Below are positions 55,515-63,954 of a stretch of 64,000 nucleotides of DNA, one piece after another. Position 1 is the first letter of the stretch; each line of letters begins with the position of its first letter. The translations under genes were made by a program, and so were the position numbers. This stretch comes from Longitalea arenae. GTDB lineage: Bacteria > Bacteroidota > Bacteroidia > Chitinophagales > Chitinophagaceae. Where the stretch lies: the NCBI RefSeq assembly GCF_016924755.1, contig NZ_JAFFJX010000019.1, positions 1 through 64,000 on the forward strand, given 5' to 3'. The notes under the pieces were generated by a model, which did not search any database, was not told the DNA's origin, and saw only the letters and a list, made by a program, of their open reading frames with translations.

Positions 55515-55541
55515 TGTTTCACTTGTTACATTTTTTGGACT

Positions 55542-55811
55542 ATGCGAATTGAAGTAAAGAAAAATATACACTTCACCAAGTTGGTGAAAGTGAATGGAAG
55601 GTTGAAGGAATTTAACTTCAGGAAATTAGGTGGCCACAACGAAGGGCAATTTACGGTGGATGTAAGCGACGACAGGGGCAACCGCATCCTGTTCCGCATG
55701 CAAAAAGAACAAGAAGCCTGGAAAATACTGCCGCAACAGCTACCAAATTGGGTAATCGAGAAAGAGACCACTTTTCATGACCTGATAGAGGAAGAGCTGC
55801 GCAGCATGTAA
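55542..55811 (+). CDS. Small hypothetical protein (89 aa)
   Basis: A basic and charged cytoplasmic protein, unrecognised. It begins MRIEVKKNIHFTKLVKVNG and alternates charged and hydrophobic residues through a predicted beta-rich middle (FTVDVSDDRGNRILFRMQKE), followed by a helical end. I start at 55542 because the promoter box falls inside the longer open frame. A hairpin follows about 50 bases after the stop. Confidence 0.65.
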   Translation: MRIEVKKNIHFTKLVKVNGRLKEFNFRKLGGHNEGQFTVDVSDDRGNRILFRMQKEQEAWKILPQQLPNWVIEKETTFHDLIEEELRSM

Positions 55812-55860
55812 CGTATCACCGCTACCTCCTGATAGCTATGGGATCCTTTCCCCCCTCGAA

Positions 55861-55890
55861 ACCTGGTCCCGTTTGGCGGGAGCACCAGGT
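55861..55890 (+). terminator. Hairpin after the 89-aa gene
   Basis: ACCTGGT (55861-55867) pairs with ACCAGGT (55884-55890), with an inner CCC/GGG stem. There is no T-run, so termination strength is uncertain. Confidence 0.45.
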
Positions 55891-56239
55891 CTATATTGCC
55901 AGTTAACAGTCGGTTCGATGGTTTAGGTGTAAACCTCGGCTTTAAACAGGATTTTTTCCGGTGTTTAATGAAGGGTAAGGTATGCACCTGCTTCTCCCCT
56001 TATAACAATACTTTCAGGCTACCTGCATGCAGGCGTATCGCCGGCTTTATCAGTATTGCCTGGCTAAATAGCCTTTTGTTTTGCGCTCACTTTACCCGGG
56101 ACCATAATATCATCACATTGGCGTTAAATTTCTACGGAACCAGTACTCCTTTTCCCCACTTCTTTAGGCTAAGTTATTGAAGATCAATATTACCCTGACG
56201 AGGCATCCTTTTTAATTATAATAGTCTAAACTTAGGACT
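55891..56239. other. Gene-free region
   Basis: I see only short frames without family features in this stretch before the 48-aa gene. Confidence 0.45.
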
Positions 56240-56386
56240 ATGAAACCGGCAAACAGATACAGTGGAAATAAGGATGTATATAAACATTATGAAGAAATAG
56301 CATTGATCACGTTTGTACTGTTCTTAATTACCACTTTTGTGGCTTCCTGCATCTATATCGGTATTGATGGATTTTTAAGCAAATAA
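56240..56386 (+). CDS. Small single-span membrane protein (48 aa)
   Basis: Forty-eight codons starting ATG AAA CCG and ending TAA. The protein has a hydrophilic head (MKPANRYSGNKDVYKHYEE) and one hydrophobic segment, residues 20-43 (IALITFVLFLITTFVASC, then IYIGIDG). The short tail ends FLSK. It is an inner-membrane miniprotein of unknown role. Support: codon use is natural, and a strong terminator-like hairpin lies 52 bases after the stop. Confidence 0.6.
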   Translation: MKPANRYSGNKDVYKHYEEIALITFVLFLITTFVASCIYIGIDGFLSK

Positions 56387-56437
56387 ACACTGAGCATATA
56401 TTTTTACTCTAATCGCAGCAGCGCACAGCTCAACAAA

Positions 56438-56468
56438 AAAACGCAGAGAGTTTATCTCCCTGCGTTTT
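56438..56468 (+). terminator. Rho-independent terminator after the 48-aa gene
   Basis: AAAACGCAG (56438-56446) pairs with CTGCGTTTT (56460-56468) with an added AGAG/CTC stem inside. Confidence 0.8.
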
Positions 56469-57001
56469 GCATGTTAGTAGCTAAAGGGTATTATGAGTAC
56501 AAATGCGCCGCTTACGTGTAAATGATACAGTTAACTAAATGGGCGTAGCAAGCCAGTATGCCGACAATCAAGGCCGCTACGCCCGAGGAAAGGAGTATGG
56601 ATTAAACAAAAGACTTGAACAGATACGCTGTAATACGACTATGCCATATCAATGGAATACCTGTTGAACATTTTAAAGGGGGAAAAGCGAAAAAGGCATG
56701 ACTAAAGAAGACCCTATTCCCGGAATAGCGCTTCCTTAAAGAAGATTGTTCTTCATGTACGATAGATGATCTGCTACAGAAAAAAAATAAAGAACGGATG
56801 GAAAAATGAACATAACGAAAAACATCCGCTACTATCAGATAGGTTGCCTCACCAATCTTCTTCATAGGTTACAATTAGTCGACCACTCTATAACAAAAAT
56901 GCTGCCACTTGTAATAATCTGTTAAAGTTAAATTGTAGATAGTAAATCTACGATGCCCTTAGTCCGCTAATTAAGCGAGTTTCGGCTAGCGGTTTTAACC
57001 A
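56469..57001. other. Gene-poor region
   Basis: This 533-base stretch holds no gene I can support. A minus-strand frame at 56602-56865 has a Lys-rich start and hydrophobic patches but no family features. A nine-base perfect inverted repeat GGGCGTAGC (56541-56549) and GCTACGCCC (56576-56584) flanks a 26-base loop. Confidence 0.45.
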
Positions 57002-58270
57002 TCAGCTGATTAACTTACCCACCTCGTCTGCCGAACGCAATGCCGCTTCAACGGTACCTCCATTGATACCATCATAAATAGCTTCACCGGCAAAGAACAA
57101 GGTATTTTGTATGGGTTCGTTCAGTAATTTCCGGGCTTCGGTCGTAAATAACTTATTGTAGCTATAGGCGCCCAGGCTGTACTCATTCGTTTGCCATCGG
57201 GCAACATGGGAAGCGGTTAACAAAGACTTCAATTGATCGAAAGAAATAGAAAAGATCCTGGCCAGGGATTGCAATGCCTGTTCAATGATCGTTGCATTAT
57301 CCAGATCTTTGAACCCGGTGGCTGGCGGTCCGCCCACCCAGCCCGTGAGGACCGGCTCGGCATCCGGCAGCTGGGTCCACCAGGTGGGGATCAATTCTTC
57401 GCTGAATAAAAAGCCGATCTCCTTGTCATATTCCAGCCAGAACGGATGGGCGAACTGCAGCATTACCTTTACCACTGTTCCAAACCCTATTTGCTGCAAG
57501 GCCTGCTTATATGCATCGATCTCAGGTTCAAAGGCAATAGCCGTTGCATGCGAAACGTCGGCCAGTAATACACCCAGGGGTACGGTGATGATCGCTTTTT
57601 GGGCAGAAAAGATCTTTCCATCGGCAGTAATGGCTTCCACCTGACCGGCCTGCCAGCGGATGGTTTTTACGGTACAGGCAGTATGTATTACACAACCATT
57701 CGCTGTACTGCCATGTTGCAGGTAATCTACCACCTGCAGATAACCGCCGGGAATCCGGAACTGTTCCTCGTCTTCATGTTTCCATTCATCCCTTAAACCC
57801 AGCACGCTTACCTGGTGCATATCGGCCACATCAAAGCCTTCGGCAAATCGCTGTGCCGATTGGCGAAGCAACCCGTATTTTTCTTCGTGAAAATATTGCT
57901 GCAGGAAATCGGCCAGCGTCATATCTGATTGCAGGGCAGCCATGCGGTGGATCAGTTCATCCCAACCTTCTATAAATTCTTCCTGTACCTGCCATTTTCC
58001 ATCCTTTACCCGGATCATTTTCCCCGTAACCGGCTGATAGCTTCCCCCGGCCTCTTTCAATAATTGCAGGGTCAGCGAAAGCCGGCCATGAATGAATTCG
58101 GCGCCCGCTTCAATGGGCTTCAGAAAACCCGGCGGTTGTATGGAATGGATCCTGCCGCCGAGGCGGTCGCTGGCTTCGAGCACCGTCACCGGATGTTGGG
58201 CCGCTGATAATTTGCGGGCAGCCATTAATCCGGCAACACCCGCGCCTATAATGAGGATAGATTCTCGCAT
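57002..58270 (-). CDS. Flavin-dependent amine oxidase
   Basis: A 422-residue FAD enzyme. The dinucleotide-binding motif ILIIGAGVAGL begins at residue 5, with the following VLEASDRLGGRIH that is typical of the flavin-monoamine-oxidase and phytoene-desaturase group. The C-terminal FFAGEAIYDGINGGTVEAAL closes the FAD site. It would oxidise an amine to an imine with release of hydrogen peroxide; the substrate is unknown. I start at the ATG at 58270, since the 45 codons upstream are not part of a Rossmann fold. Confidence 0.88.
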   Translation of the reverse strand: MRESILIIGAGVAGLMAARKLSAAQHPVTVLEASDRLGGRIHSIQPPGFLKPIEAGAEFIHGRLSLTLQLLKEAGGSYQPVTGKMIRVKDGKWQVQEEFIEGWDELIHRMAALQSDMTLADFLQQYFHEEKYGLLRQSAQRFAEGFDVADMHQVSVLGLRDEWKHEDEEQFRIPGGYLQVVDYLQHGSTANGCVIHTACTVKTIRWQAGQVEAITADGKIFSAQKAIITVPLGVLLADVSHATAIAFEPEIDAYKQALQQIGFGTVVKVMLQFAHPFWLEYDKEIGFLFSEELIPTWWTQLPDAEPVLTGWVGGPPATGFKDLDNATIIEQALQSLARIFSISFDQLKSLLTASHVARWQTNEYSLGAYSYNKLFTTEARKLLNEPIQNTLFFAGEAIYDGINGGTVEAALRSADEVGKLIS

Positions 58271-58354
58271 AGTTCTGACATGTAAGACGGGTGATGCAAA
58301 AAGAGTGCGAAGGGAAAAATAGCCCTTACAAGTTACAGGGTACAGGGAGAACAA

Positions 58355-58413
58355 CACCGGTTGCCAATGAGAAACCACCTGAATACTTCCGGTGCTTTCC
58401 CGCAACTGTAAAC
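58355..58413 (+). promoter_or_regulatory. Cobalamin-riboswitch-like core, isolated
   Basis: The end of this stretch, CCCGCAACTGTAAAC at 58399-58413, reproduces the most conserved block of the cobalamin riboswitch. It is preceded by the pairing blocks CACCGG (58355-58360) and CCGGTG (58389-58394) and by ACCTGAATACTTCC. The later conserved parts (GCCACTG box and the CCAGGAGACC block) are not seen. On the plus strand it points into the 3' end of the minus-strand phosphodiesterase gene, so it cannot control a normal reading frame. It may be a truncated remnant; chance resemblance is possible. Confidence 0.35.
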
Positions 58414-58426
58414 ATAAACAGCCTTT

Positions 58427-59683
58427 TTACTTCAAGATCGGCTTCAATACCTTCAACGAACCATCGATCTTTTCAGTAATGTTCAAACCCAGAATTTTTG
58501 CGATGAGTGGATACACATGCACGTTTTCAAAGGCAGCTATCTGTTGTTGTTTCCTGAATGCAGGTCCCCATGCATAGAATGTAGCCTGCATTTCAGGAAG
58601 GGCGTTATCGAATCCATGTTTACCCGCGAGTTGATAGCGGCGCTTGCGGAAACTGAACGACTTTGGCGCCCGCGGCACCAGGATAATGTCGCCGATCCTT
58701 TGATACCAATCGTCTGAAGCACCGTAATGCCAGCGGGCGGGAACTTCTTTCGCCCGGTACACATCGTAATCAACTGCCTGCTGTTTCAAAGCCTGGTAAG
58801 CATCCGCTACATCATTGGTATCATATGCATAGAGGTGCACCAACACATCACCATCCGGCACCTTGAATTTACTGGTATCGATGGCTGCCGGCATGGGCAG
58901 CAGGTTTACCGTATCGGCGTTGATCATGCCATGGTCGCTCAGGAAAATATAATTCACCGGCAGCTTTAAGGAATCTGTCATACGTACCAGTTTCCCGATG
59001 CTTTCATCTACAAAATGTACGGCTTCTTCTGTCTGCGGGGCGTCAGTACCATACATATGCGCTTCATGATCTACCTGGGGCAGATAAAAGGTGATCAGGT
59101 GCGGCCGCTTATCTTCGGGCAGCAGCAACCATTCTTTGACTGCCTGAATACGGGTATCAATATCAATAGAATCATTATAGCGATAATAATAGGTTGGCCG
59201 AATGCCTTTAACGGCAGCTTCAGAACCTACCCAGTAAAAACTGGCTGTTATCATCTGCTGCTGTTCAGCCAATACCCAAAGTGGTGTACCGCCATACCAA
59301 CTGCTATCCTCCACCGCTTTGCGGTTTCCGAGACGATAGAGCTCCTTTCTTTTTTTATCGTAAAAAGTGTTATCAACCAAACCGTGATGAGCCGGATATA
59401 AACCGGTCACGAGCGTATAGTGATTGGGAAAGGTCAATGAAGGATAAGAAGGGATCAACCCTTTGGCCGCTACCCCGCTGCTGCGCAATTGCTGCAGGTG
59501 TTTTGCCTGGAACTTGTCGGCAAAATCGTTGCGAAATCCATCAGCCGAGATCAGGATCACATAAGGCTTTTGCTGTTGCCGGGTACTATTGCTTCGGCCG
59601 GGCACTATATGCTGGCTTATATCAACCTGGGCCATCAAAAGCGCCGGAAAAAACAGGATCAACAGGGCAGTATATACTCTCAT
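58427..59683 (-). CDS. Exported nucleotide pyrophosphatase/phosphodiesterase (alkaline phosphatase superfamily)
   Basis: A 418-residue enzyme with signal peptide (TALLILFFPALLMAQ). Zinc ligand Asp48 is in ISADGFRND and the nucleophile Thr84 in PSLTFPNHYTLVTGLYPAHHG. Further metal ligands are in LPQVDHEAH, LSDHGM and GKHGFDN. It should cleave nucleotide phosphodiesters or phosphonates in the periplasm. The ATG at 59683 begins the signal peptide; seven upstream codons have no such feature. A -7 promoter box lies 19 bases upstream. Confidence 0.92.
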   Translation of the reverse strand: MRVYTALLILFFPALLMAQVDISQHIVPGRSNSTRQQQKPYVILISADGFRNDFADKFQAKHLQQLRSSGVAAKGLIPSYPSLTFPNHYTLVTGLYPAHHGLVDNTFYDKKRKELYRLGNRKAVEDSSWYGGTPLWVLAEQQQMITASFYWVGSEAAVKGIRPTYYYRYNDSIDIDTRIQAVKEWLLLPEDKRPHLITFYLPQVDHEAHMYGTDAPQTEEAVHFVDESIGKLVRMTDSLKLPVNYIFLSDHGMINADTVNLLPMPAAIDTSKFKVPDGDVLVHLYAYDTNDVADAYQALKQQAVDYDVYRAKEVPARWHYGASDDWYQRIGDIILVPRAPKSFSFRKRRYQLAGKHGFDNALPEMQATFYAWGPAFRKQQQIAAFENVHVYPLIAKILGLNITEKIDGSLKVLKPILK

Positions 59684-60015
59684 GTGTTTTTGTTTGTAGT
59701 GCAAAAGTAAGCCGGTTCAACCAAGCATGTATTATGCTATTTTAAATAATTACCACCGTGAAAGTTCACAAGGCACAGGTTCAAGGTTACAAGTTCAGGA
59801 AAGAAAGTCAGACCACTCTTATGGCCTCAGCCAGCAACCTGAACCGGCAACCCGGTTCCTGCTAACCGGCAACCGGTAAGTTCAGGATGGTTTTGCCGCT
59901 TCCTGAAACTAACTTCCTTATCTATCCGTACTTCCCGGTGTATACAACGATTGCCAGCAACCCAACCAGTTGGAAAAAGATCATCCCGATGATTTTCTAA
60001 CTAAAAAACAGCCAT
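59684..60015. other. Intergenic region between divergent genes
   Basis: This 332-base region has no gene. It contains a promoter for the phosphodiesterase (59702-59709) and degenerate heptamer repeats of the AGGTTCA/AGGTTAC kind (about 59772-59800). No clear promoter for the plus-strand PL11 gene can be seen. Confidence 0.5.
59702..59709 (-). promoter_or_regulatory. Putative -7 promoter box of the phosphodiesterase gene
   Basis: On the minus strand TACTTTTG matches TAnnTTTG, 19 bases before the ATG at 59683. The -33 box is weak. Confidence 0.5.
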
Positions 60016-62604
60016 ATGAAGTCCGCATTTACTCCCTTAGCGAACAGGGGCATTGTATGCCCTTTTCGCACCAGCGTGGTTAAAAGAACCAACGCCACTT
60101 TATTTTTCCTGCTCTTGTGTTTTTCTCTTTCGCCGGGCCGGGCCACTGCCCAAAAGCAAATGGAAAGGTTGAACCGCGGCGTGGTAGCCGTTCGCACCAG
60201 CAGCAGCCAGGTATATATAGGCTGGCGCTTGTTTGGAAATGATCCGGCCGGTATAGGGTTCAACGTGTACCGCAATACTACCCTGCTGAATGCCAGCCCT
60301 ATTACCAACTCAACCAATTACACCGACAACATTTCCACCAACAGCACTTATACAGTTCGCCCGGTGATCAATGGTGTAGAGCAGGCAGCGTCAGAGCCGG
60401 CCAGTGTATGGTCGCAAAATTACCTGAACATTCCCCTGCAGATCCCGGCTGGCGGCACTACGCCTTCCGGTGAATCGTACACCTACCATGTAAATGACTG
60501 CAGCGTGGGCGACCTGGATGGTGACGGCGATTATGAATTTGTTGTCAAATGGGATCCTTCCAATGCCAAGGACAATTCCCAATCGGGATATACCGGTAAC
60601 GTATATCTCGATGCTTATCAAATGAACGGCACGCGCCTCTGGCGCATCAACCTGGGCCGGAACATACGCGCCGGCGCGCATTATACGCAATTCCTGGTCT
60701 ATGATTTCGACGGCGATGGCAGGGCAGAGCTGGCCTGCAAAACAGCCGATGGCACGGTTGATGGCGTGGGCACGGTGATCGGCAGCGCCAGCGCCGACCA
60801 CCGCAATAGCAGCGGTTATATTCTCACCGGTCCCGAATACCTCACTGTCTTTAACGGACAAACAGGCGCCGCCATGGCAACCACCAACTATTTACCGGCC
60901 CGCGGCACAGTATCCGGTTGGGGTGATAATTATGGAAACCGGATCGACCGTTTTATTGCGGCTGTAGCCTACGTGGATGGTCAGCGCCCCAGTATGGTCT
61001 TTGGCCGCGGTTATTACACGCGTTTGGTGCGGGTAGCCTGGGACTGGCGCAATGGTTCGCTCACCCATCGCTGGACCTTTGACAGCAATACATCAGGCAA
61101 CAGCGCGTATGCGGGTCAGGGTAACCACCAGATGACCGTGGGCGATGCCGATGGCGATGGCCGTGACGAAGTGTTCAATGGCTCCAGTGCTGTTAATGAT
61201 AATGGCAGTGGCATGTGGGTAAACGGATTGGGCCATGGCGATGCCCTGCACATGAGCGATATGAACCCCGACCGGCCGGGCCAGGAGATCTGGCAGCCTT
61301 ATGAATCACCGGGCAGCAATGGCCAGATAGGTGCGGCCCTGATCGATGCCAGAACGGGCGCCCGCATTTTTACTGTTGCTGAAGCATCTACCGATGTAGG
61401 CCGTGGTTTGGCAGCAGACATTGATCCCCGTTACAAAGGTTATGAAATGTGGGCATCGCGCGGTAACCTGTATACCTGTACGGGCACCAGCATCACCACT
61501 TCCAAACCGTCTATAAACTTTGCTGTTTGGTGGGATGCCGACCTGCAACGGGAACTGCTTGATAATATCACCATCAGCAAATGGAATTACAGCAGCAGCA
61601 GCGCCAGCACCCTCTTAACAGCCAGTGGCTGCGCATCGAACAATGGCACCAAGGCCACACCTGCCCTCTCGGGTGATCTGCTGGGCGATTGGCGGGAAGA
61701 AGTGGTGCTGAGAACAAGCGACAATAGCGCCCTGCGTATCTTCACAACGACCTCGGTGGCCACGAACAGGATCTATACCCTCATGCACGATCCGCAATAC
61801 CGCGTTGCCATTGCCTGGCAGAATGCGGCCTATAACCAGCCACCGCACCCTGGTTTTTACCTGGGCGGCGATATGGCTGCGCCTCCGGTACCCAATATCT
61901 ATTTCCCGGGCGGCAGCAGTGGCACAACAGTTACCATCCAGGAAAACACGAACGGCTTTTGCAGTGTAGATGGCACCATCGATAACAACAATGCCGGATT
62001 TACCGGCACCGGCTTTTGCAACAGCAACAATGCTGCAGGAAGCGGTATTAACTGGCGGATAATAGCGCCTGCGGCTGGTAGTTATACCATCAGCTGGCGT
62101 TATGCGAATGGCAGCGGCAGCGATCGGCCTGCGAGTCTCCTGCTCAATGGCAGCACCGTAACTTCGTCGATCAGTTTCCCGGCTACTACCGACTGGACGA
62201 ACTGGTCTACCGCCTCATCCGTTGTAAACCTCAATAGCGGCAATACCGATATCCGGCTGCAAGCCAACGGCAGTGGCGGTTTGGCCAATATCGATAACAT
62301 CAGCATTACAGGGCCTGCGGCTGTTAGCGGTGTTAGTTGTGCAGCAGTGGTTACTGCTACTAGTGAACTTAGCACTACCGCGGCAGGCAACATCAGCATT
62401 GCGCCCAATCCCAGCAGCAATGTATTTGTGATAAAAGCCCCCGGCGATTTCAAATACCTGGTGTATGATCAGTTGGGAAGGCTGGTAGAAAAAGGGAATG
62501 GACAATTCAAGACCCAGATCGGGCAGCGGTTGCAACTGGGAACTTATACTGTACAAATTGAACAGCGCAATAAACGTCAGACGTTAAAGATCATTAAACG
62601 ATAG
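60016..62604 (+). CDS. Rhamnogalacturonan lyase (PL11) with CBM and T9SS type A sorting domain
   Basis: An 862-residue exported pectin lyase. The long n-region and signal peptide (ATLFFLLLCFSLSPGRATAQ) precede the PL11 domain (about 45-640). Its signature is GDLDGDGDYEFVVKWDPSNAKDNS, followed by YDFDGDGRAELACKTADGTVDG, calcium-binding beta-propeller loops. A CBM6/35-like module follows (about 640-775, GINWRIIAPAAGSYTISWRYANG). The last 75 residues are a type A T9SS sorting domain (ISIAPNPSSNVFVIKAPG to QTLKIIKR). It should cut the rhamnogalacturonan-I backbone by beta-elimination at the cell surface. Confidence 0.93.
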   Translation: MKSAFTPLANRGIVCPFRTSVVKRTNATLFFLLLCFSLSPGRATAQKQMERLNRGVVAVRTSSSQVYIGWRLFGNDPAGIGFNVYRNTTLLNASPITNSTNYTDNISTNSTYTVRPVINGVEQAASEPASVWSQNYLNIPLQIPAGGTTPSGESYTYHVNDCSVGDLDGDGDYEFVVKWDPSNAKDNSQSGYTGNVYLDAYQMNGTRLWRINLGRNIRAGAHYTQFLVYDFDGDGRAELACKTADGTVDGVGTVIGSASADHRNSSGYILTGPEYLTVFNGQTGAAMATTNYLPARGTVSGWGDNYGNRIDRFIAAVAYVDGQRPSMVFGRGYYTRLVRVAWDWRNGSLTHRWTFDSNTSGNSAYAGQGNHQMTVGDADGDGRDEVFNGSSAVNDNGSGMWVNGLGHGDALHMSDMNPDRPGQEIWQPYESPGSNGQIGAALIDARTGARIFTVAEASTDVGRGLAADIDPRYKGYEMWASRGNLYTCTGTSITTSKPSINFAVWWDADLQRELLDNITISKWNYSSSSASTLLTASGCASNNGTKATPALSGDLLGDWREEVVLRTSDNSALRIFTTTSVATNRIYTLMHDPQYRVAIAWQNAAYNQPPHPGFYLGGDMAAPPVPNIYFPGGSSGTTVTIQENTNGFCSVDGTIDNNNAGFTGTGFCNSNNAAGSGINWRIIAPAAGSYTISWRYANGSGSDRPASLLLNGSTVTSSISFPATTDWTNWSTASSVVNLNSGNTDIRLQANGSGGLANIDNISITGPAAVSGVSCAAVVTATSELSTTAAGNISIAPNPSSNVFVIKAPGDFKYLVYDQLGRLVEKGNGQFKTQIGQRLQLGTYTVQIEQRNKRQTLKIIKR

Positions 62605-62635
62605 GATCAAGACGCATCTTCAATTAGCAATTCAA

Positions 62636-62668
62636 AACCGTGTCACGGTATGAAACCGTGGCACGGTT
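62636..62668 (+). repeat. CCGTG hairpin element, copy 3
   Basis: AACCGTGTCACGGTA (62636-62650) is followed after three bases by AACCGTGGCACGGTT (62654-62668), with one mismatch in the pairing. It begins 32 bases after the PL11 stop. The right arm is identical to that of copy 1. Confidence 0.8.
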
Positions 62669-62737
62669 AACCCGTTACTGGAGCCTGGATCATGCGCCCC
62701 TTTTTAGGGGCAAGGGGAAAAATTATATATTAGCATC

Positions 62738-63253
62738 ATGGTTTCGTTTACCACCAAACTTCTCCAATTTGAACAGCAGGGTGAAAAGACCGGCTGGACC
62801 TACCTTGAAATTCCGGCTGATCTGGCACAGAAGATAAAGCCCGGAAATAAGAAGATCTTCCGCGTAAAAGGTAAACTGGACAATTTTCCCATTCAAGCAG
62901 TGGCACTAATGCCGATGGGCGCCGGCAATTTTATTCTGCCTGTGAATGCCGTTATGCGAAAAGGCATTGGAAAACGTAAAGGCGCGATGGTAAAAGTACA
63001 GTTACAGGAAGATAAAGCCGAAGTGCCGATAAACGCAGAATTACTAGAATGTTTGCAGGAAGATCCCGATGCCCAGGCACATTTCAATAAGTTACCGAAA
63101 AGCCATCAGCTTTATTTCAGCAAATGGATCGATAGCGCCAAAACCGAAGCTACCAGGACCAACCGGCTTAGCCGCACGCTGATCGCCCTGGGTAAAGGAT
63201 GGGATTACGGGCAAATGATCAGGGCGGGTAAGCAGAACAAAGAGAACTGGTAG
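62738..63253 (+). CDS. DUF1905 and YdeI/OmpD-associated domain protein
   Basis: A 171-residue cytoplasmic protein in two parts. Residues 1-95 match DUF1905 (GWTYLEIPADLAQKIKPGNKKIFRVKGKLD and VMRKGIGKRKGAMVKVQL). Residues 96-171 match the YdeI/bacteriocin-protection family (LQEDPDAQAHFNKLPKSHQLYFSKWIDSAKTEATRTNR). The function is unknown. The ATG at 62738 gives the full DUF1905 start. Confidence 0.88.
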   Translation: MVSFTTKLLQFEQQGEKTGWTYLEIPADLAQKIKPGNKKIFRVKGKLDNFPIQAVALMPMGAGNFILPVNAVMRKGIGKRKGAMVKVQLQEDKAEVPINAELLECLQEDPDAQAHFNKLPKSHQLYFSKWIDSAKTEATRTNRLSRTLIALGKGWDYGQMIRAGKQNKENW

Positions 63254-63954
63254 GCGCTTTTTAATAGAAAGCCCCTTCCGTTTTGGGTATTAAAAATGAA
63301 CGGAATAGCCGTCTATACAGTGCAAAATGTTGTAACATATTTCAATTTTGATATACTGCCGTTTTAAATTCTGCGTTATATCTTTACTGTGGAATAAGTA
63401 TTATTCCGCGAGCTTTGTATGTAATCTATTAATAATAACAGTATCTTTTAATAATAAAAAACCATTTTACCTGTTTTTAAATTAGTTAATTTACTAATTT
63501 GCCGCAGCTTACTAATACCCTATGATGAATAAAAATCTACTTTCTGTACAATGTACAATAGCCAGGCCCTGTGTAGCGGTTCTACTGCAACAAGGTGTTA
63601 ATTACAGGCACCATTCATCATTCAATTTTAGTGGCTCATTCAGCGTAACAGGCGCCGCATAAATATCGGCTAGGCCGGTTATTGCGGTAACTTATATAAA
63701 CCAAACTGTTAACAGAAGCTCTTTATAACCGACATTAATCATTAACTAAAAAGATAATATTCATTCGATAGCCCTAAAAAAACTGTAACAACTTTACAAG
63801 TGAAAAATGGTCCATGATAAGTGCAACCAAGGGTTTCCGGAATATCCGGGATGCCCCGCCGGATAAAACCAGCGCCCCTAAACGAATTGAAATGTGAACT
63901 TTTAAAACAATATGGTTTCAATTATTTTTATCAATCAATTTTAAAAACCGTTCT
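63254..63954. other. Long AT-rich gene-poor region
   Basis: This 701-base stretch contains only one short frame that could be read (see 63522). It has A- and T-rich blocks and small inverted repeats such as GGAATAAGTATTATTCC (about 63391-63407). It may hold the promoter and leader of the exported-protein gene starting at 63955. Confidence 0.5.
63522..63662 (+). CDS. Possible small protein (46 aa)
   Basis: An open frame of 46 codons begins with two consecutive ATG codons and ends TAA. It encodes a neutral polypeptide with two cysteines and no clear membrane segment. Nothing supports it except length in an otherwise empty region. Confidence 0.2.
   Translation: MMNKNLLSVQCTIARPCVAVLLQQGVNYRHHSSFNFSGSFSVTGAA

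Noticed and set aside
56514-56602. Hydrophobic peptide on the minus strand that could be a type I toxin
   Set aside because: It has no ATG or GTG start, only an internal TTG, and no antisense promoter is visible.
56602-56865. 87-aa minus-strand frame
   Set aside because: Phe- and Ser-rich low-complexity composition with no family features or promoter; left unannotated.
58271-58405. 45-residue N-terminal extension of the amine oxidase
   Set aside because: The FAD-binding motif must be at the N-terminus of this fold; the extension is not homologous.
58355-58413. TPP riboswitch
   Set aside because: TGAGA and ACCTGA-like strings occur, but the other conserved TPP blocks are missing; the cobalamin core fits better.
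60391-62556. Antisense frames in the PL11 gene
   Set aside because: No family features; the plus-strand PL11 enzyme explains the coding signal.
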